Below, piece after piece: positions 8,298 to 14,722 of a stretch of 22,250 nucleotides of DNA. A program made the position numbers and the translations under genes. Position 1 is the first letter of the stretch. Each line of letters begins with the position of its first letter. The DNA is from Micavibrio sp. UBA5572 (GTDB lineage Bacteria; Pseudomonadota; Alphaproteobacteria; Micavibrionales; Micavibrionaceae): NCBI GenBank assembly GCA_002425415.1, contig DIMG01000021.1, positions 1-22,250 of the forward strand, given 5' to 3'. The notes under the pieces are model-generated. The model had not been told where the DNA came from. It was given only the letters and a program-made list of their open reading frames with translations, and searched no databases.

Positions 8298-9514
8298 CTG
8301 TCAACCCTTGGCGCAAAGATTTTCCTATTCTGGCACAAACCATGAATGGTAAGCGTCTGGCGTTTTTGGATAGTGGAGCCAGCGCCCAAAAACCGCAATG
8401 CGTTATCGATACGATGACACAAATTTATCAAACCCATTATTCTAATATCCATCGCGGCCTTTACGAATTTTCACAAATTTTGACTGGCGAATTTGAAGCG
8501 GCGCGGAATAAGGTAGCAGACTTTATCAAGGCACCATCGCCCCGATCTATTATCTTTACCCGCAACAGTACGGAAAGCATCAATCTTGTGGCTCAAAGCT
8601 GGGGGCGGACATTCCTGAGTGCAGGCGACGAGATTATTCTGACGGAAATGGAACATCATGCCAATTTTGTTCCGTGGCATATCCTCAAAAATCAGATTGG
8701 TATCGTTATCAAATACATTCCGGTTTTGGAAGATGGATCATTGGATTTGACGGCTTTGCAAAATTTACTAACGGACAAAACACGTTTGGTTGCCTTGACT
8801 CATGTATCCAATGTGCTGGGAACTGTCAATCCGGTTGAAGATATTATAAAAACTGTGAGGTCGCATGCGGATCATATCAAGGTTTTGATTGATGGGTCAC
8901 AAGCGGTTGTGCATGGCGCGGTGGATGTGGCAGCATTGGATGCGGATTTTTATGTGTTCACAGGACATAAACTATATGCTCCGACTGGTGTCGGCGTATT
9001 ATACGGACGAGAGTCTCTGCTCGAAAAAATGCCTCCATGGCAAGGCGGCGGCGACATGATTGAAAAAGTGACATTAGACGGCGTCACTTATGCCGAGTTA
9101 CCGAATAAATTCGAAGCCGGAACACCTGCCATTGTCGAGGTGATCGGCTTAGGCACTGCGATTGATTACGTCTCTAAGATTGGCCTTGCCCAGATTTCAA
9201 AATGGGAGCATGAGCTTCTTGTTTATGCCACAAAAAAACTCTTGCAAATTAAAGGCTTGAAAATTCTTGGCACAACAAAAAATAAAGCAGGCATTATCAG
9301 TTTTACTGTTGAAGGCTGCCCCGCTTCTGATTTGGCCATGATCCTCGATCAAATGGGAGTGGCTGTTCGCTCCGGACATCATTGTTGCCAACCTCTCATG
9401 GGTGTTTTGGGTGTGGAAGGAACAATTCGTGCCTCGATAGGCTTGTACACCGATAAAGACGATATAGATCAACTGATAGCTGGCATTATCAAAGCCAAGA
9501 TGATGCTGACATAA
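8285..9514 (+). CDS. sufS: Cysteine desulfurase SufS (group II)
   Basis: 409 residues, matching the E. coli SufS length of 406. SufS is a PLP enzyme that takes sulfur from L-cysteine, leaving alanine, and holds it as a persulfide. The PLP lysine is Lys229 in FTGHKLYAPTGVG. The persulfide cysteine is Cys367 in RSGHHCCQPLM. This is the group II pattern, with a short loop around the cysteine, as opposed to IscS/NifS. A second Cys follows directly (E. coli has CAQP here), so the neighbouring Cys368 is a small peculiarity. The ATG at 8285 follows AAAGGG and lies inside the end of sufD. No sufE gene is seen in the window, so the sulfur acceptor may be SufB directly or a protein encoded elsewhere. 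Confidence 0.96.
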   Translation: MAEVTVNPWRKDFPILAQTMNGKRLAFLDSGASAQKPQCVIDTMTQIYQTHYSNIHRGLYEFSQILTGEFEAARNKVADFIKAPSPRSIIFTRNSTESINLVAQSWGRTFLSAGDEIILTEMEHHANFVPWHILKNQIGIVIKYIPVLEDGSLDLTALQNLLTDKTRLVALTHVSNVLGTVNPVEDIIKTVRSHADHIKVLIDGSQAVVHGAVDVAALDADFYVFTGHKLYAPTGVGVLYGRESLLEKMPPWQGGGDMIEKVTLDGVTYAELPNKFEAGTPAIVEVIGLGTAIDYVSKIGLAQISKWEHELLVYATKKLLQIKGLKILGTTKNKAGIISFTVEGCPASDLAMILDQMGVAVRSGHHCCQPLMGVLGVEGTIRASIGLYTDKDDIDQLIAGIIKAKMMLT

Positions 9515-9524
9515 GGAACAGGGC

Positions 9525-9941
9525 ATGATGGAACATACTGCAGATGAACAAATGGTTCGCAACGCCTTTGGTGATGACTATGACGAACTGGCCGAACCGC
9601 CGAACTGCGAAGGGGACAAGGATCATCCTTTATGGCCAGCCATGATTAAAGCCTTGCGCGAAGTGTATGACCCGGAAATTCCGGTCAACATTTATGAACT
9701 GGGATTGATCTATTCTATTCGTGTTGTTGATGCTCCTGACGGGACAAGTGATATTGATGTTAAGATGACATTGACTTCGCCAGGCTGTCCTGTGGCGCAA
9801 GAAATGCCCGGCATGGTTCAGTCTGCGATTTTTCCGTTAAGTGGCGTAGGACAGGTCGATGTCGAAATTATCTGGGAACCAACATGGGATCCGTCCTTTA
9901 TGGCCGAAACCGCAAAGTTGCAATTAAATATGTTTACGTGA
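9525..9941 (+). CDS. sufT: SUF-associated DUF59/MIP18 protein SufT
   Basis: 138 residues. The DUF59 (MIP18) domain is clear from about residue 40: ALREVYDPEIPVNIYELGLI, then VKMTLTSPGCPVAQEMPGMV, with the conserved Cys in SPGCP. The N-terminal ~40 residues, acidic and rich in Glu and Asp, are usual for the SufT version of the domain. SufT proteins support maturation of Fe-S proteins, probably in cluster transfer when demand is high, though the mechanism is not settled. Two adjacent ATG codons at 9525 and 9528 follow AAGGAACAGGGC. The gene sits ten bases after sufS and eleven bases before the A-type carrier, the order common in alphaproteobacterial suf operons. Confidence 0.92.
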   Translation: MMEHTADEQMVRNAFGDDYDELAEPPNCEGDKDHPLWPAMIKALREVYDPEIPVNIYELGLIYSIRVVDAPDGTSDIDVKMTLTSPGCPVAQEMPGMVQSAIFPLSGVGQVDVEIIWEPTWDPSFMAETAKLQLNMFT

Positions 9942-9952
9942 GATCATAAAAC

Positions 9953-10294
9953 ATGGAATTAAAAACCGAAATCATGATGACTGACTCTGCCAAAACTCAT
10001 TTGCAAAAAGTGGGCAAGGATGCAGGAGGTCTGCGCCTGACCATTCGTGGTGGGAAAGGCTGCGGCGGGAATGAATATGACCTGACTCCTTTAGGCGAAT
10101 CCGAGATTGATCCGACAGATGATTTTGTAAAAATAAATGACACGACTTTTCTTTATATTCCGGCGATTGAAGCCCTGCGCCTGTTCGGTACAAAAATAGA
10201 TTTCATCGAAGATGATCTCGGCAACCGTCGTTTGGAGATTTCAAATCCGAATGAAACCGGACGCTGCGGCTGTGGAAAATCCGTAACTTTTTAA
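9953..10294 (+). CDS. sufA: A-type Fe-S carrier (SufA/HesB/IscA family)
   Basis: 113 residues. The three invariant cysteines of A-type carriers are present: Cys37 in GGKGCGGNEYDL and Cys105/Cys107 in GRCGCGKSVTF. They bind Fe or a cluster for transfer to apo-proteins. The last-gene position in the suf operon favours the name SufA; sequence alone cannot exclude an ErpA- or IscA-like role. The ATG at 9953 has only a weak GAGAT ribosome binding site twelve bases after the sufT stop, so expression may rely on coupling. A Met-Met pair at residues 8-9 is an alternative start that would remove seven residues. The end of the gene carries a TGTGGAAAA sequence that belongs to the DnaA-box-like cluster described next. 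Confidence 0.9.
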   Translation: MELKTEIMMTDSAKTHLQKVGKDAGGLRLTIRGGKGCGGNEYDLTPLGESEIDPTDDFVKINDTTFLYIPAIEALRLFGTKIDFIEDDLGNRRLEISNPNETGRCGCGKSVTF

Positions 10295-10357
10295 AGCAGG
10301 TTTGCACGAATTTTTTCTGGATTGCCTTATAATACTGCGTATTCAGGATGACAATGC

Positions 10358-10389
10358 TGTGGATATCCTGTGGATAGGTTTGTGCATAT
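10358..10389 (+). promoter_or_regulatory. Three tandem DnaA-box-like sites
   Basis: Three 9-mers in the same orientation fit the complement of the DnaA box TTATNCACA (that is, TGTGNATAA) except at the last base: TGTGGATAT at 10358, TGTGGATAG at 10369 and TGTGCATAT at 10381. Their starts are 11 and 12 bases apart, about one helical turn, as expected for cooperative DnaA binding. A fourth imperfect copy, TGTGGAAAA, lies at 10271-10279 inside the end of sufA. The region is flanked by convergent genes, so it is not the promoter of either neighbour. Confidence 0.6.
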
Positions 10390-10400
10390 CTATGAGCATA

Positions 10401-10415
10401 TTAACCAGTTGTTAA
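10401..10415. promoter_or_regulatory. CtrA-type motif TTAA-N7-TTAA
   Basis: TTAACCAGTTGTTAA fits the CtrA consensus TTAA-N7-TTAA and is also a perfect dyad (TTAAC, five-base centre, GTTAA). It lies 12 bases after the last DnaA-box-like site. In Caulobacter, CtrA sites overlap DnaA sites at the origin and block initiation in swarmer cells. Presence of CtrA in this organism is not shown by the window. A single match of this short motif can occur by chance, so the neighbouring DnaA sites are the main support. Confidence 0.45.
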
Positions 10416-10427
10416 TCTTTGGCGCGT

Positions 10428-10457
10428 AAAAAGACAAAAGGCCGCAGTCGCGGCCTT
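10428..10457 (-). terminator. Rho-independent terminator for the minus-strand operon
   Basis: A perfect 8-bp inverted repeat, AAGGCCGC then the AGTC loop then GCGGCCTT (10438-10457), is followed on the minus strand by TTGTCTTTTT. This places a GC-rich hairpin and a T-rich tract just beyond the 31-codon ORF. On the plus strand no T run follows, so it probably acts only on leftward transcripts. Confidence 0.8.
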
Positions 10458-10485
10458 CGGTAAGAAGAAATCTAAATCAATCAAA

Positions 10486-10581
10486 CTATTTCATGCCGTG
10501 ATCGTGAGTGAACCCTGTTGAAAGAGTAGGCAGCTTCATCGACAGAAAGGCTGCTGCTTGTCTTGCGCTTCTATTTCTCAT
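10486..10581 (-). CDS. Small peptide gene, 31 aa, unrecognised
   Basis: An ATG at 10581 opens 31 codons ending in TAG (10486-10488). The upstream gene's stop is followed at once by TAAGGAG, and eight bases separate GGAG from the ATG, an almost ideal ribosome binding site. The peptide starts MRNRSARQAAAFLSMKLPTL and ends STGFTHDHGMK. It is basic at the N terminus and has no long hydrophobic core, so membrane insertion is unlikely. It is the last gene before a strong terminator and lies 15 bases from the preceding gene, a layout that suggests it is translated. I do not recognise it. It could be a regulatory or signalling peptide or a small binding partner of the upstream protein; none of these is shown. 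Confidence 0.6.
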   Translation of the reverse strand: MRNRSARQAAAFLSMKLPTLSTGFTHDHGMK

Positions 10582-10596
10582 AATTTCTTCTCCTTA

Positions 10597-11163
10597 CTAT
10601 ACCGCATTGACACTTTTATAGTATATGTCAGCCATCTCTTGTTCGGATTTTCCTGACCTATACGCCTCGTATAATTCACGATGCCCTAACTTTTCAAGCA
10701 AGTCAACAATTTTCGTTTTGTTGTTGAGATCGTAAATTTCACTTACTATTCTACACATTTCAAGCGTTATGTCAAGAAAATGCCGACGTAAGGCGTGAGC
10801 TTGTTCCGGAGTGTTATTCATCAATGGTTTAGGGATGCCAACATGGGGCTGTTCAACGTTTCTGATGGCCATTCCGAGGTTGCAGGCCATCTCTTCAAGG
10901 TCAACAGCCTTGGTATTGAGGGGGCAAAGCAATAAGACTGTATCATCACCGACAACAGTAAAATCGGGTATTTTTCCTGAAATGACATGAACTTTGATTT
11001 GCTGATTCTTTGAAAAAGCCAAAAGGCGTTGTCCTTCTGGAATTTGGGATAAAAGAGATTCGCATTCCTCAAGAACAATTTGGGCTTGGGGGTGAGTATA
11101 GGTATTAGAACCTGCAGCCATCTGCGCCCCAAGATCTCCGAATTCTTTCAACATGTCATTCAT
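10597..11163 (-). CDS. Unrecognised soluble protein, 188 aa
   Basis: The protein begins MNDMLKEFGDLGAQMAAG from the ATG at 11163. A TTG at 11169 is two codons upstream and has AAGG at a better spacing, so the start is uncertain by two residues. No signal peptide or membrane segment is seen. The middle (IKVHVISGKIPDFTVVGDDTV) looks beta-rich, and the C-terminal third is helical and charged (MCRIVSEIYDLNNKTKIVDLL and ELYEAYRSGKSEQEMADIYY). No metal-binding HExxH or nucleotide motif is visible. It is preceded by another unrecognised gene 30 bases upstream, and the tiny peptide gene follows 15 bases downstream, so these three are probably co-transcribed. I cannot assign a function. Confidence 0.7.
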   Translation of the reverse strand: MNDMLKEFGDLGAQMAAGSNTYTHPQAQIVLEECESLLSQIPEGQRLLAFSKNQQIKVHVISGKIPDFTVVGDDTVLLLCPLNTKAVDLEEMACNLGMAIRNVEQPHVGIPKPLMNNTPEQAHALRRHFLDITLEMCRIVSEIYDLNNKTKIVDLLEKLGHRELYEAYRSGKSEQEMADIYYKSVNAV

Positions 11164-11193
11164 AACCAAAAATACCTTCGTTATTGTGCTGTT

Positions 11194-11973
11194 TTATTGG
11201 GCGCGTCCCATAGTGAGCATCCGTTTGGGCTGTGTTGTCACAATTCCCTCTTTGGTGACGGAAATCAAAGCTTCCATCGGACTTCCGTCATAAAGAACGG
11301 GAACCGTCACGTTAATCAGGTTTGTTTCCTTGGTCTCTTCAATCGAGCAAGGAGTCGGGATGGCATTAAAATCCTCGCGCCGTTCATCATCATAGAGATC
11401 AATGATTGCGGCCTCTTCAGGGCTTTTCAGAATAATAATCTCACCTTCGGGAAGGCGCACAAAGCAGTAATAGAAATTCAGATAAGCCAGAACATTCTCG
11501 GTCGTCAGATTAATGCCTGCTTGCTGGTTAATGCGCATAATCGGGGTATCCGAACCGTCCATATAATAAAAGGATTCGCCATCACTCAGAAAATCCATGG
11601 AAAATGTCGGCAAAGACGAATAATTCGTCAGCCTGTATAAAAGAAAGGACTCATAGAATGGAAGGCGCAAACACTTGGCTTCACTGGTATGCGGCGAAAA
11701 AAGCACAGATTCACCAACCGATTTTACACGGTTTATCATAGTCACAGTTTTCTCACGGTCGAGTCGATGCCAAGTCATGCCGAAGAATATAACAGCTTTT
11801 TCAAAAGGAAAACGGAAAATTTTAGTTTGCAGCCCGTCAGCACCCGCATTAGCTTGCGAGGAGGATTGTACGTGCTTTTTGTACGTTTTGAAGAGAGCAT
11901 TCATAATAGTTCGTTTGTAGCGTTTTCGTTTTTCAGAGGCCTGCAGATAACAGATATAGGGTGTTTTGTTCAT
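11194..11973 (-). CDS. Unrecognised soluble protein, 259 aa
   Basis: The first ATG at 11973 follows a weak CAGG site; an in-frame ATG at 11904 would shorten the protein by 23 residues (start MNALFKTYKKH) and removes a Lys/Arg-rich leader. No transmembrane helix or export signal is evident. The sequence is rich in aromatics in the middle (PFYESFLLYRLTNYSSLPTF, LAYLNFYYCFVRLPEGEIII) and seems a mixed alpha/beta fold. It may belong to a lineage-restricted family. The repeat element at 12016-12097 lies in its 5' leader, between it and dusA. The downstream neighbour follows after about 30 bases. No catalytic motif is visible, so no role is proposed. Confidence 0.7.
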   Translation of the reverse strand: MNKTPYICYLQASEKRKRYKRTIMNALFKTYKKHVQSSSQANAGADGLQTKIFRFPFEKAVIFFGMTWHRLDREKTVTMINRVKSVGESVLFSPHTSEAKCLRLPFYESFLLYRLTNYSSLPTFSMDFLSDGESFYYMDGSDTPIMRINQQAGINLTTENVLAYLNFYYCFVRLPEGEIIILKSPEEAAIIDLYDDERREDFNAIPTPCSIEETKETNLINVTVPVLYDGSPMEALISVTKEGIVTTQPKRMLTMGRAQ

Positions 11974-12015
11974 GGGAAAAGCCTGAATAGAATCCTATCT
12001 TGTTTTTCTTCCTTT

Positions 12016-12097
12016 GTTATTCCCTAGAAGTCGTGAAACAAACTCCAGAGGAATCCAGTTTTAAATTCTGGATTGCTTCGCTCTTGCTCGCAATGAC
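12016..12097. repeat. Hybrid palindromic dispersed repeat
   Basis: An 82-base element bounded by GTTATTCC and GCAATGAC. Its core is a perfect inverted repeat, AATCCAG (12052-12058), nine-base centre, CTGGATT (12068-12074). The right arm, CTGGATTGCTTCGCTCTTGC and onward to CAATGAC, is the widely seen bacterial repeat that on the other strand reads GTCATTGCGAGC...GAAGCAATCC. The left arm is a different type (GTTATTCCctagaag...GGAATCCAG). It lies between dusA and the next minus-strand gene. Copy number cannot be assessed from one window. Confidence 0.65.
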
Positions 12098-12110
12098 GAG
12101 TGGTAAAAAG

Positions 12111-13088
12111 TTAGATTGAAATTTGTGAGAGGGCATTCTCAAAAAGCGAGGAAGCGGATGTCGCCGCATGGGCTTCGCCCCCCAGTGTTGCCCGCCAGTT
12201 TTTTGCCCCGCGCAAGCCATTAAATAACCCCTGCATATGGCGCGTTGTGCTGTGAATGGGCATAGACGCTGCGGCACGGCGGTTTTCAATATAACGAGAC
12301 ATGGTTGAAATAACTTTGTTTCGATCAGGCAGCGGCGTGTCAAAGAGTTTATGCTCAAGTTCTGCCAGAAACCAAGGGTTTTGATAGGCTTCACGCCCAA
12401 TCATCACGCCATCGAATTGAGGCAGGATATCATCAACTTGCGCGGTTTTGTTAATCCCGCCATTGAGGATGATGCTCAGATGGGGGTAATCTTGTTTGAT
12501 GCGGGCGGCAATATCATAACGGAGCGGCGGAATTTCACGATTTTCTTTAGGGGATAGCCCTTTGAGCCAAGCTTTACGGGCATGGATAATAAACTTTCCG
12601 CATCCTGCCGCCGAAACGACCCCGACAAAATCATTCAAAAAGTCATATTCGGCAGACTCATCAATCCCGATGCGGCACTTGACCGTTACCGGCACGCTAA
12701 CGCTGTCTTGCATCGCCTTGACACAATCGGCAACCAGTTGAGGTTCACGCATCAGGCAAGCTCCGAAACTGCCTTTTTGCACGCGTTCGCTCGGACATCC
12801 GCAATTCAGATTAATCTCGTCATATCCCCAATCCTCGCCAATTTTGGCAGATTGAGCGAGGTCGTTCGGCTCTGACCCGCCTAACTGAAGGGCAACAGGA
12901 TGTTCTTGGTCTGAAAACCCCAGTAATTTTTCGAGATCTCCGTGTAAAATCGCCCCCGTGGTAATCATCTCTGTATAAAGAAGTGCACGCGGGCTCATTT
13001 GCCTGTGAAAATAGCGGCAATGACGATCCGTCCAGTCAATCATGGGTGCAACGGAGATAAGGCTTGAATTTTGGATGACTTTTCTCAT
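12111..13088 (-). CDS. dusA: tRNA-dihydrouridine(20/20a) synthase DusA
   Basis: 325 residues, the usual DusA length. The enzyme is an FMN flavoprotein that uses NADPH to reduce uridine in the tRNA D-loop. Motifs run in order: APMIDWTDRHCRYFHR (TIM-barrel start), ALLYTEMITTGAILHGD, PVALQLGGSEP, then EINLNCGCPSERVQKGSFGA with catalytic Cys98, VTVKCRIGID with an FMN-contacting Lys, and IIHARKAWLKGLSPKENREI, a stretch typical of DusA rather than DusB or DusC. The ATG at 13088 has only a weak upstream site; its 5' end is 54 bases from the divergent SH3 gene, so the two share a promoter region. Two unrecognised genes and a peptide gene follow downstream. Confidence 0.95.
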   Translation of the reverse strand: MRKVIQNSSLISVAPMIDWTDRHCRYFHRQMSPRALLYTEMITTGAILHGDLEKLLGFSDQEHPVALQLGGSEPNDLAQSAKIGEDWGYDEINLNCGCPSERVQKGSFGACLMREPQLVADCVKAMQDSVSVPVTVKCRIGIDESAEYDFLNDFVGVVSAAGCGKFIIHARKAWLKGLSPKENREIPPLRYDIAARIKQDYPHLSIILNGGINKTAQVDDILPQFDGVMIGREAYQNPWFLAELEHKLFDTPLPDRNKVISTMSRYIENRRAAASMPIHSTTRHMQGLFNGLRGAKNWRATLGGEAHAATSASSLFENALSQISI

Positions 13089-13142
13089 AATGGCTCGTCT
13101 TTTACGCGAAAACTACCCAAACCTCCAGATTTTTATAAAGAT

Positions 13143-13655
13143 ATGACCCGTACCCTGTTCCAAATTCTTATACTTCTGAGTATTCTTATTGTCGGCAGCA
13201 CAAGCGTTGTTGTTGCTGAAGACGCAGGGGATAACTTGGTTTCCGGTCTGCCTCTTCCCCGATTTGCTTCGTTGAAATCGGGTAATGTCTATATGCGCAC
13301 AGGCCCGTCAATGGATTATCCGATTCGCTGGATTTACAAAAAAGAAGGACTTCCGGTCGAGATTATTCAGGAATTTGATGCATGGCGGCGGATTAAAGAT
13401 CCAGAGGGCGAAACCGGATGGGTTCATAAAATATTGCTGTCTGGCCGTAAAATGGCCGTCATTAAGGCCAAAGAGCGCATCGTGGCGTATGAAAGTGACG
13501 ATCTGGTACGCCCCATTGCCAAACTTGACCCTGATTTCATTGTCAATATCAACGCCTGCGATAAGCGTGCCTGTTTTGCAACATTCCCACCTTATGAAGG
13601 ATGGATCGAGAAAAAATACCTTTGGGGTGTTTACGGGTCTGAAGTTTTTAATTAG
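13143..13655 (+). CDS. Exported SH3-domain protein (COG3807-like)
   Basis: 170 residues from the ATG at 13143. A frame opening at 13071 would overlap dusA and bury the signal peptide, so it is rejected. The N terminus is a signal peptide: basic TR, hydrophobic LFQILILLSILIVGSTSVVV, and likely cleavage after VVA. The mature part has a bacterial SH3 domain with the usual opening SLKSGNVYMRTGPSMDYPI and GETGWVHKILLSGRK, then a second SH3-like half ending GWIEKKYLWGVY. These proteins are common in alphaproteobacteria and probably act in the periplasm on or near peptidoglycan; the ligand is unknown. Its ribosome binding site is weak (AAAGAT). A single gene, divergent from dusA. Confidence 0.88.
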   Translation: MTRTLFQILILLSILIVGSTSVVVAEDAGDNLVSGLPLPRFASLKSGNVYMRTGPSMDYPIRWIYKKEGLPVEIIQEFDAWRRIKDPEGETGWVHKILLSGRKMAVIKAKERIVAYESDDLVRPIAKLDPDFIVNINACDKRACFATFPPYEGWIEKKYLWGVYGSEVFN

Positions 13656-13672
13656 TATTACGAATCAGAGGG

Positions 13673-13723
13673 TTGTTCTGACCTGATTTCTGTCTTTATA
13701 AGTTATCCACAGCCTTATCCACA
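13673..13723 (+). promoter_or_regulatory. Promoter with two perfect DnaA boxes at the start site
   Basis: TTGTTC (13673-13678), an 18-base spacer and TATAAG (13697-13702) form a plausible promoter for the gene at 13760. Immediately after, TTATCCACA occurs twice, at 13703-13711 and 13715-13723, starts 12 bases apart. Both are exact matches to the strong E. coli DnaA box. DnaA bound there would cover the predicted transcription start, so DnaA-dependent control of the next gene is likely. A role as part of a replication origin is the alternative. Confidence 0.7.
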
Positions 13724-13759
13724 ATTTCGCCCACCTTTTTCCGTTCTGGAACCCTATCA

Positions 13760-14722
13760 ATGTTGAGTGTAGAAAAAGCCGAGGTCGCGCACCTCTTGCA
13801 GATGAGTCTGTCCAAAATGGCCTATGACCCTGAACGGGGAACAGACATTCGGTTGATGTTACAAGTCATGGGTGGCGTGCTCACCGAAACCGCTTTCTTC
13901 TTTGAAGAACCGGACGAAACGCTGGCCGCTATTTTTACCAAAATTTCTGCTGTTCTCGGATGCGATGCCTATGAAGGCGAGCTTCCGGTCTGGCTTGATC
14001 TTGATCCAGTGCAAATTGATACCTATACCGAACGCGGCCGTGAATTGGCGCGGATGGCAATTCACGACTGGGCAGATTGTGAATTCGGCTTTGTTGAAAT
14101 GCTGGTGATGGTGTGTCACCATGTGATGGCGTCTTGGGAAGAAGAGGGTATTCCTCGCACCGAAACATTCCGTTTGCTGATTGAATATGCGACACGCTGC
14201 ATGTGCTTTGAAGTGGCCGCCCAAGAGCTCTGTGATGTCCTGATTGAAAAGAAAATGGGGCGGGATGGCTGGACATTGGGTGATTGTCTGGGCGGATTGT
14301 CTGGCGCAGCCGGATGGCGCTTAGCCAAACTCAACTTGTTGAAAAAGAAACTTCCAAAAGAATCTGTCCCGACCCCCGAAACCAGCGAACTGGATTATCT
14401 GGTAACCGTCATGACCGCCGAAGCGACCCGCATGGGTGTGCCTGCCGGAAGTGATTGGAAATTTGGTTTGGCGGCCAATGATGCGCCGGTCAATCCTCCT
14501 GTCGAGTTATTGGATGGAGTCGAGCCATACGCGCAACTGTTTTTCTCGGCTGTCCCGATGTCCGATGTCCGCGATCAAGCTGTGGCCTGCGCCAAAGCCG
14601 CAGGACGGATGCTGGCCGTTGTCGCAACAGGCGATGAGCCGGAAATTGCCCATGTCATTGCCAAACCGCTTGCAATGATGGCGATCACCGAAACCTACCA
14701 CGCATTTTGGCTGGGGTATTAA
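13760..14722 (+). CDS. Unrecognised soluble protein, 320 aa
   Basis: The ATG at 13760 follows CTGGAAC at a workable spacing. The product starts MLSVEKAEVAHLLQMSLSKM and is acidic, mostly helical, with several Cys (CDAYEG, DWADCEFG, MVCHH, CMCFEVAAQELCDV) scattered rather than in a clear metal motif. A Gly-rich turn, GDCLGGLSGAAGW, lies near the middle. The C-terminal part looks repeated in character: two stretches near residues 215 and 255 each pair an aspartate-rich turn with a helix. No transmembrane segment or signal peptide is seen. The only regulatory clue is the pair of perfect DnaA boxes upstream, which would make it a cell-cycle-linked gene. I do not recognise the family. Confidence 0.75.
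   Translation: MLSVEKAEVAHLLQMSLSKMAYDPERGTDIRLMLQVMGGVLTETAFFFEEPDETLAAIFTKISAVLGCDAYEGELPVWLDLDPVQIDTYTERGRELARMAIHDWADCEFGFVEMLVMVCHHVMASWEEEGIPRTETFRLLIEYATRCMCFEVAAQELCDVLIEKKMGRDGWTLGDCLGGLSGAAGWRLAKLNLLKKKLPKESVPTPETSELDYLVTVMTAEATRMGVPAGSDWKFGLAANDAPVNPPVELLDGVEPYAQLFFSAVPMSDVRDQAVACAKAAGRMLAVVATGDEPEIAHVIAKPLAMMAITETYHAFWLGY

Noticed and set aside
10302..10333. TTGCAC and TATAAT (10328-10333) as a plus-strand promoter for a small RNA
   Set aside because: The -10 is perfect but the nearest -35-like hexamer is 20 bases away, and no plus-strand gene or terminator follows. It may simply be AT-rich DNA in the DnaA-box region.
12017..12400. 127-codon minus-strand ORF overlapping dusA
   Set aside because: It is in another frame of dusA, and its end is a translation of the repeat element, a common artefact.
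13071..13142. Upstream start for the SH3 protein
   Set aside because: It would overlap the dusA coding start and bury the clear signal peptide.
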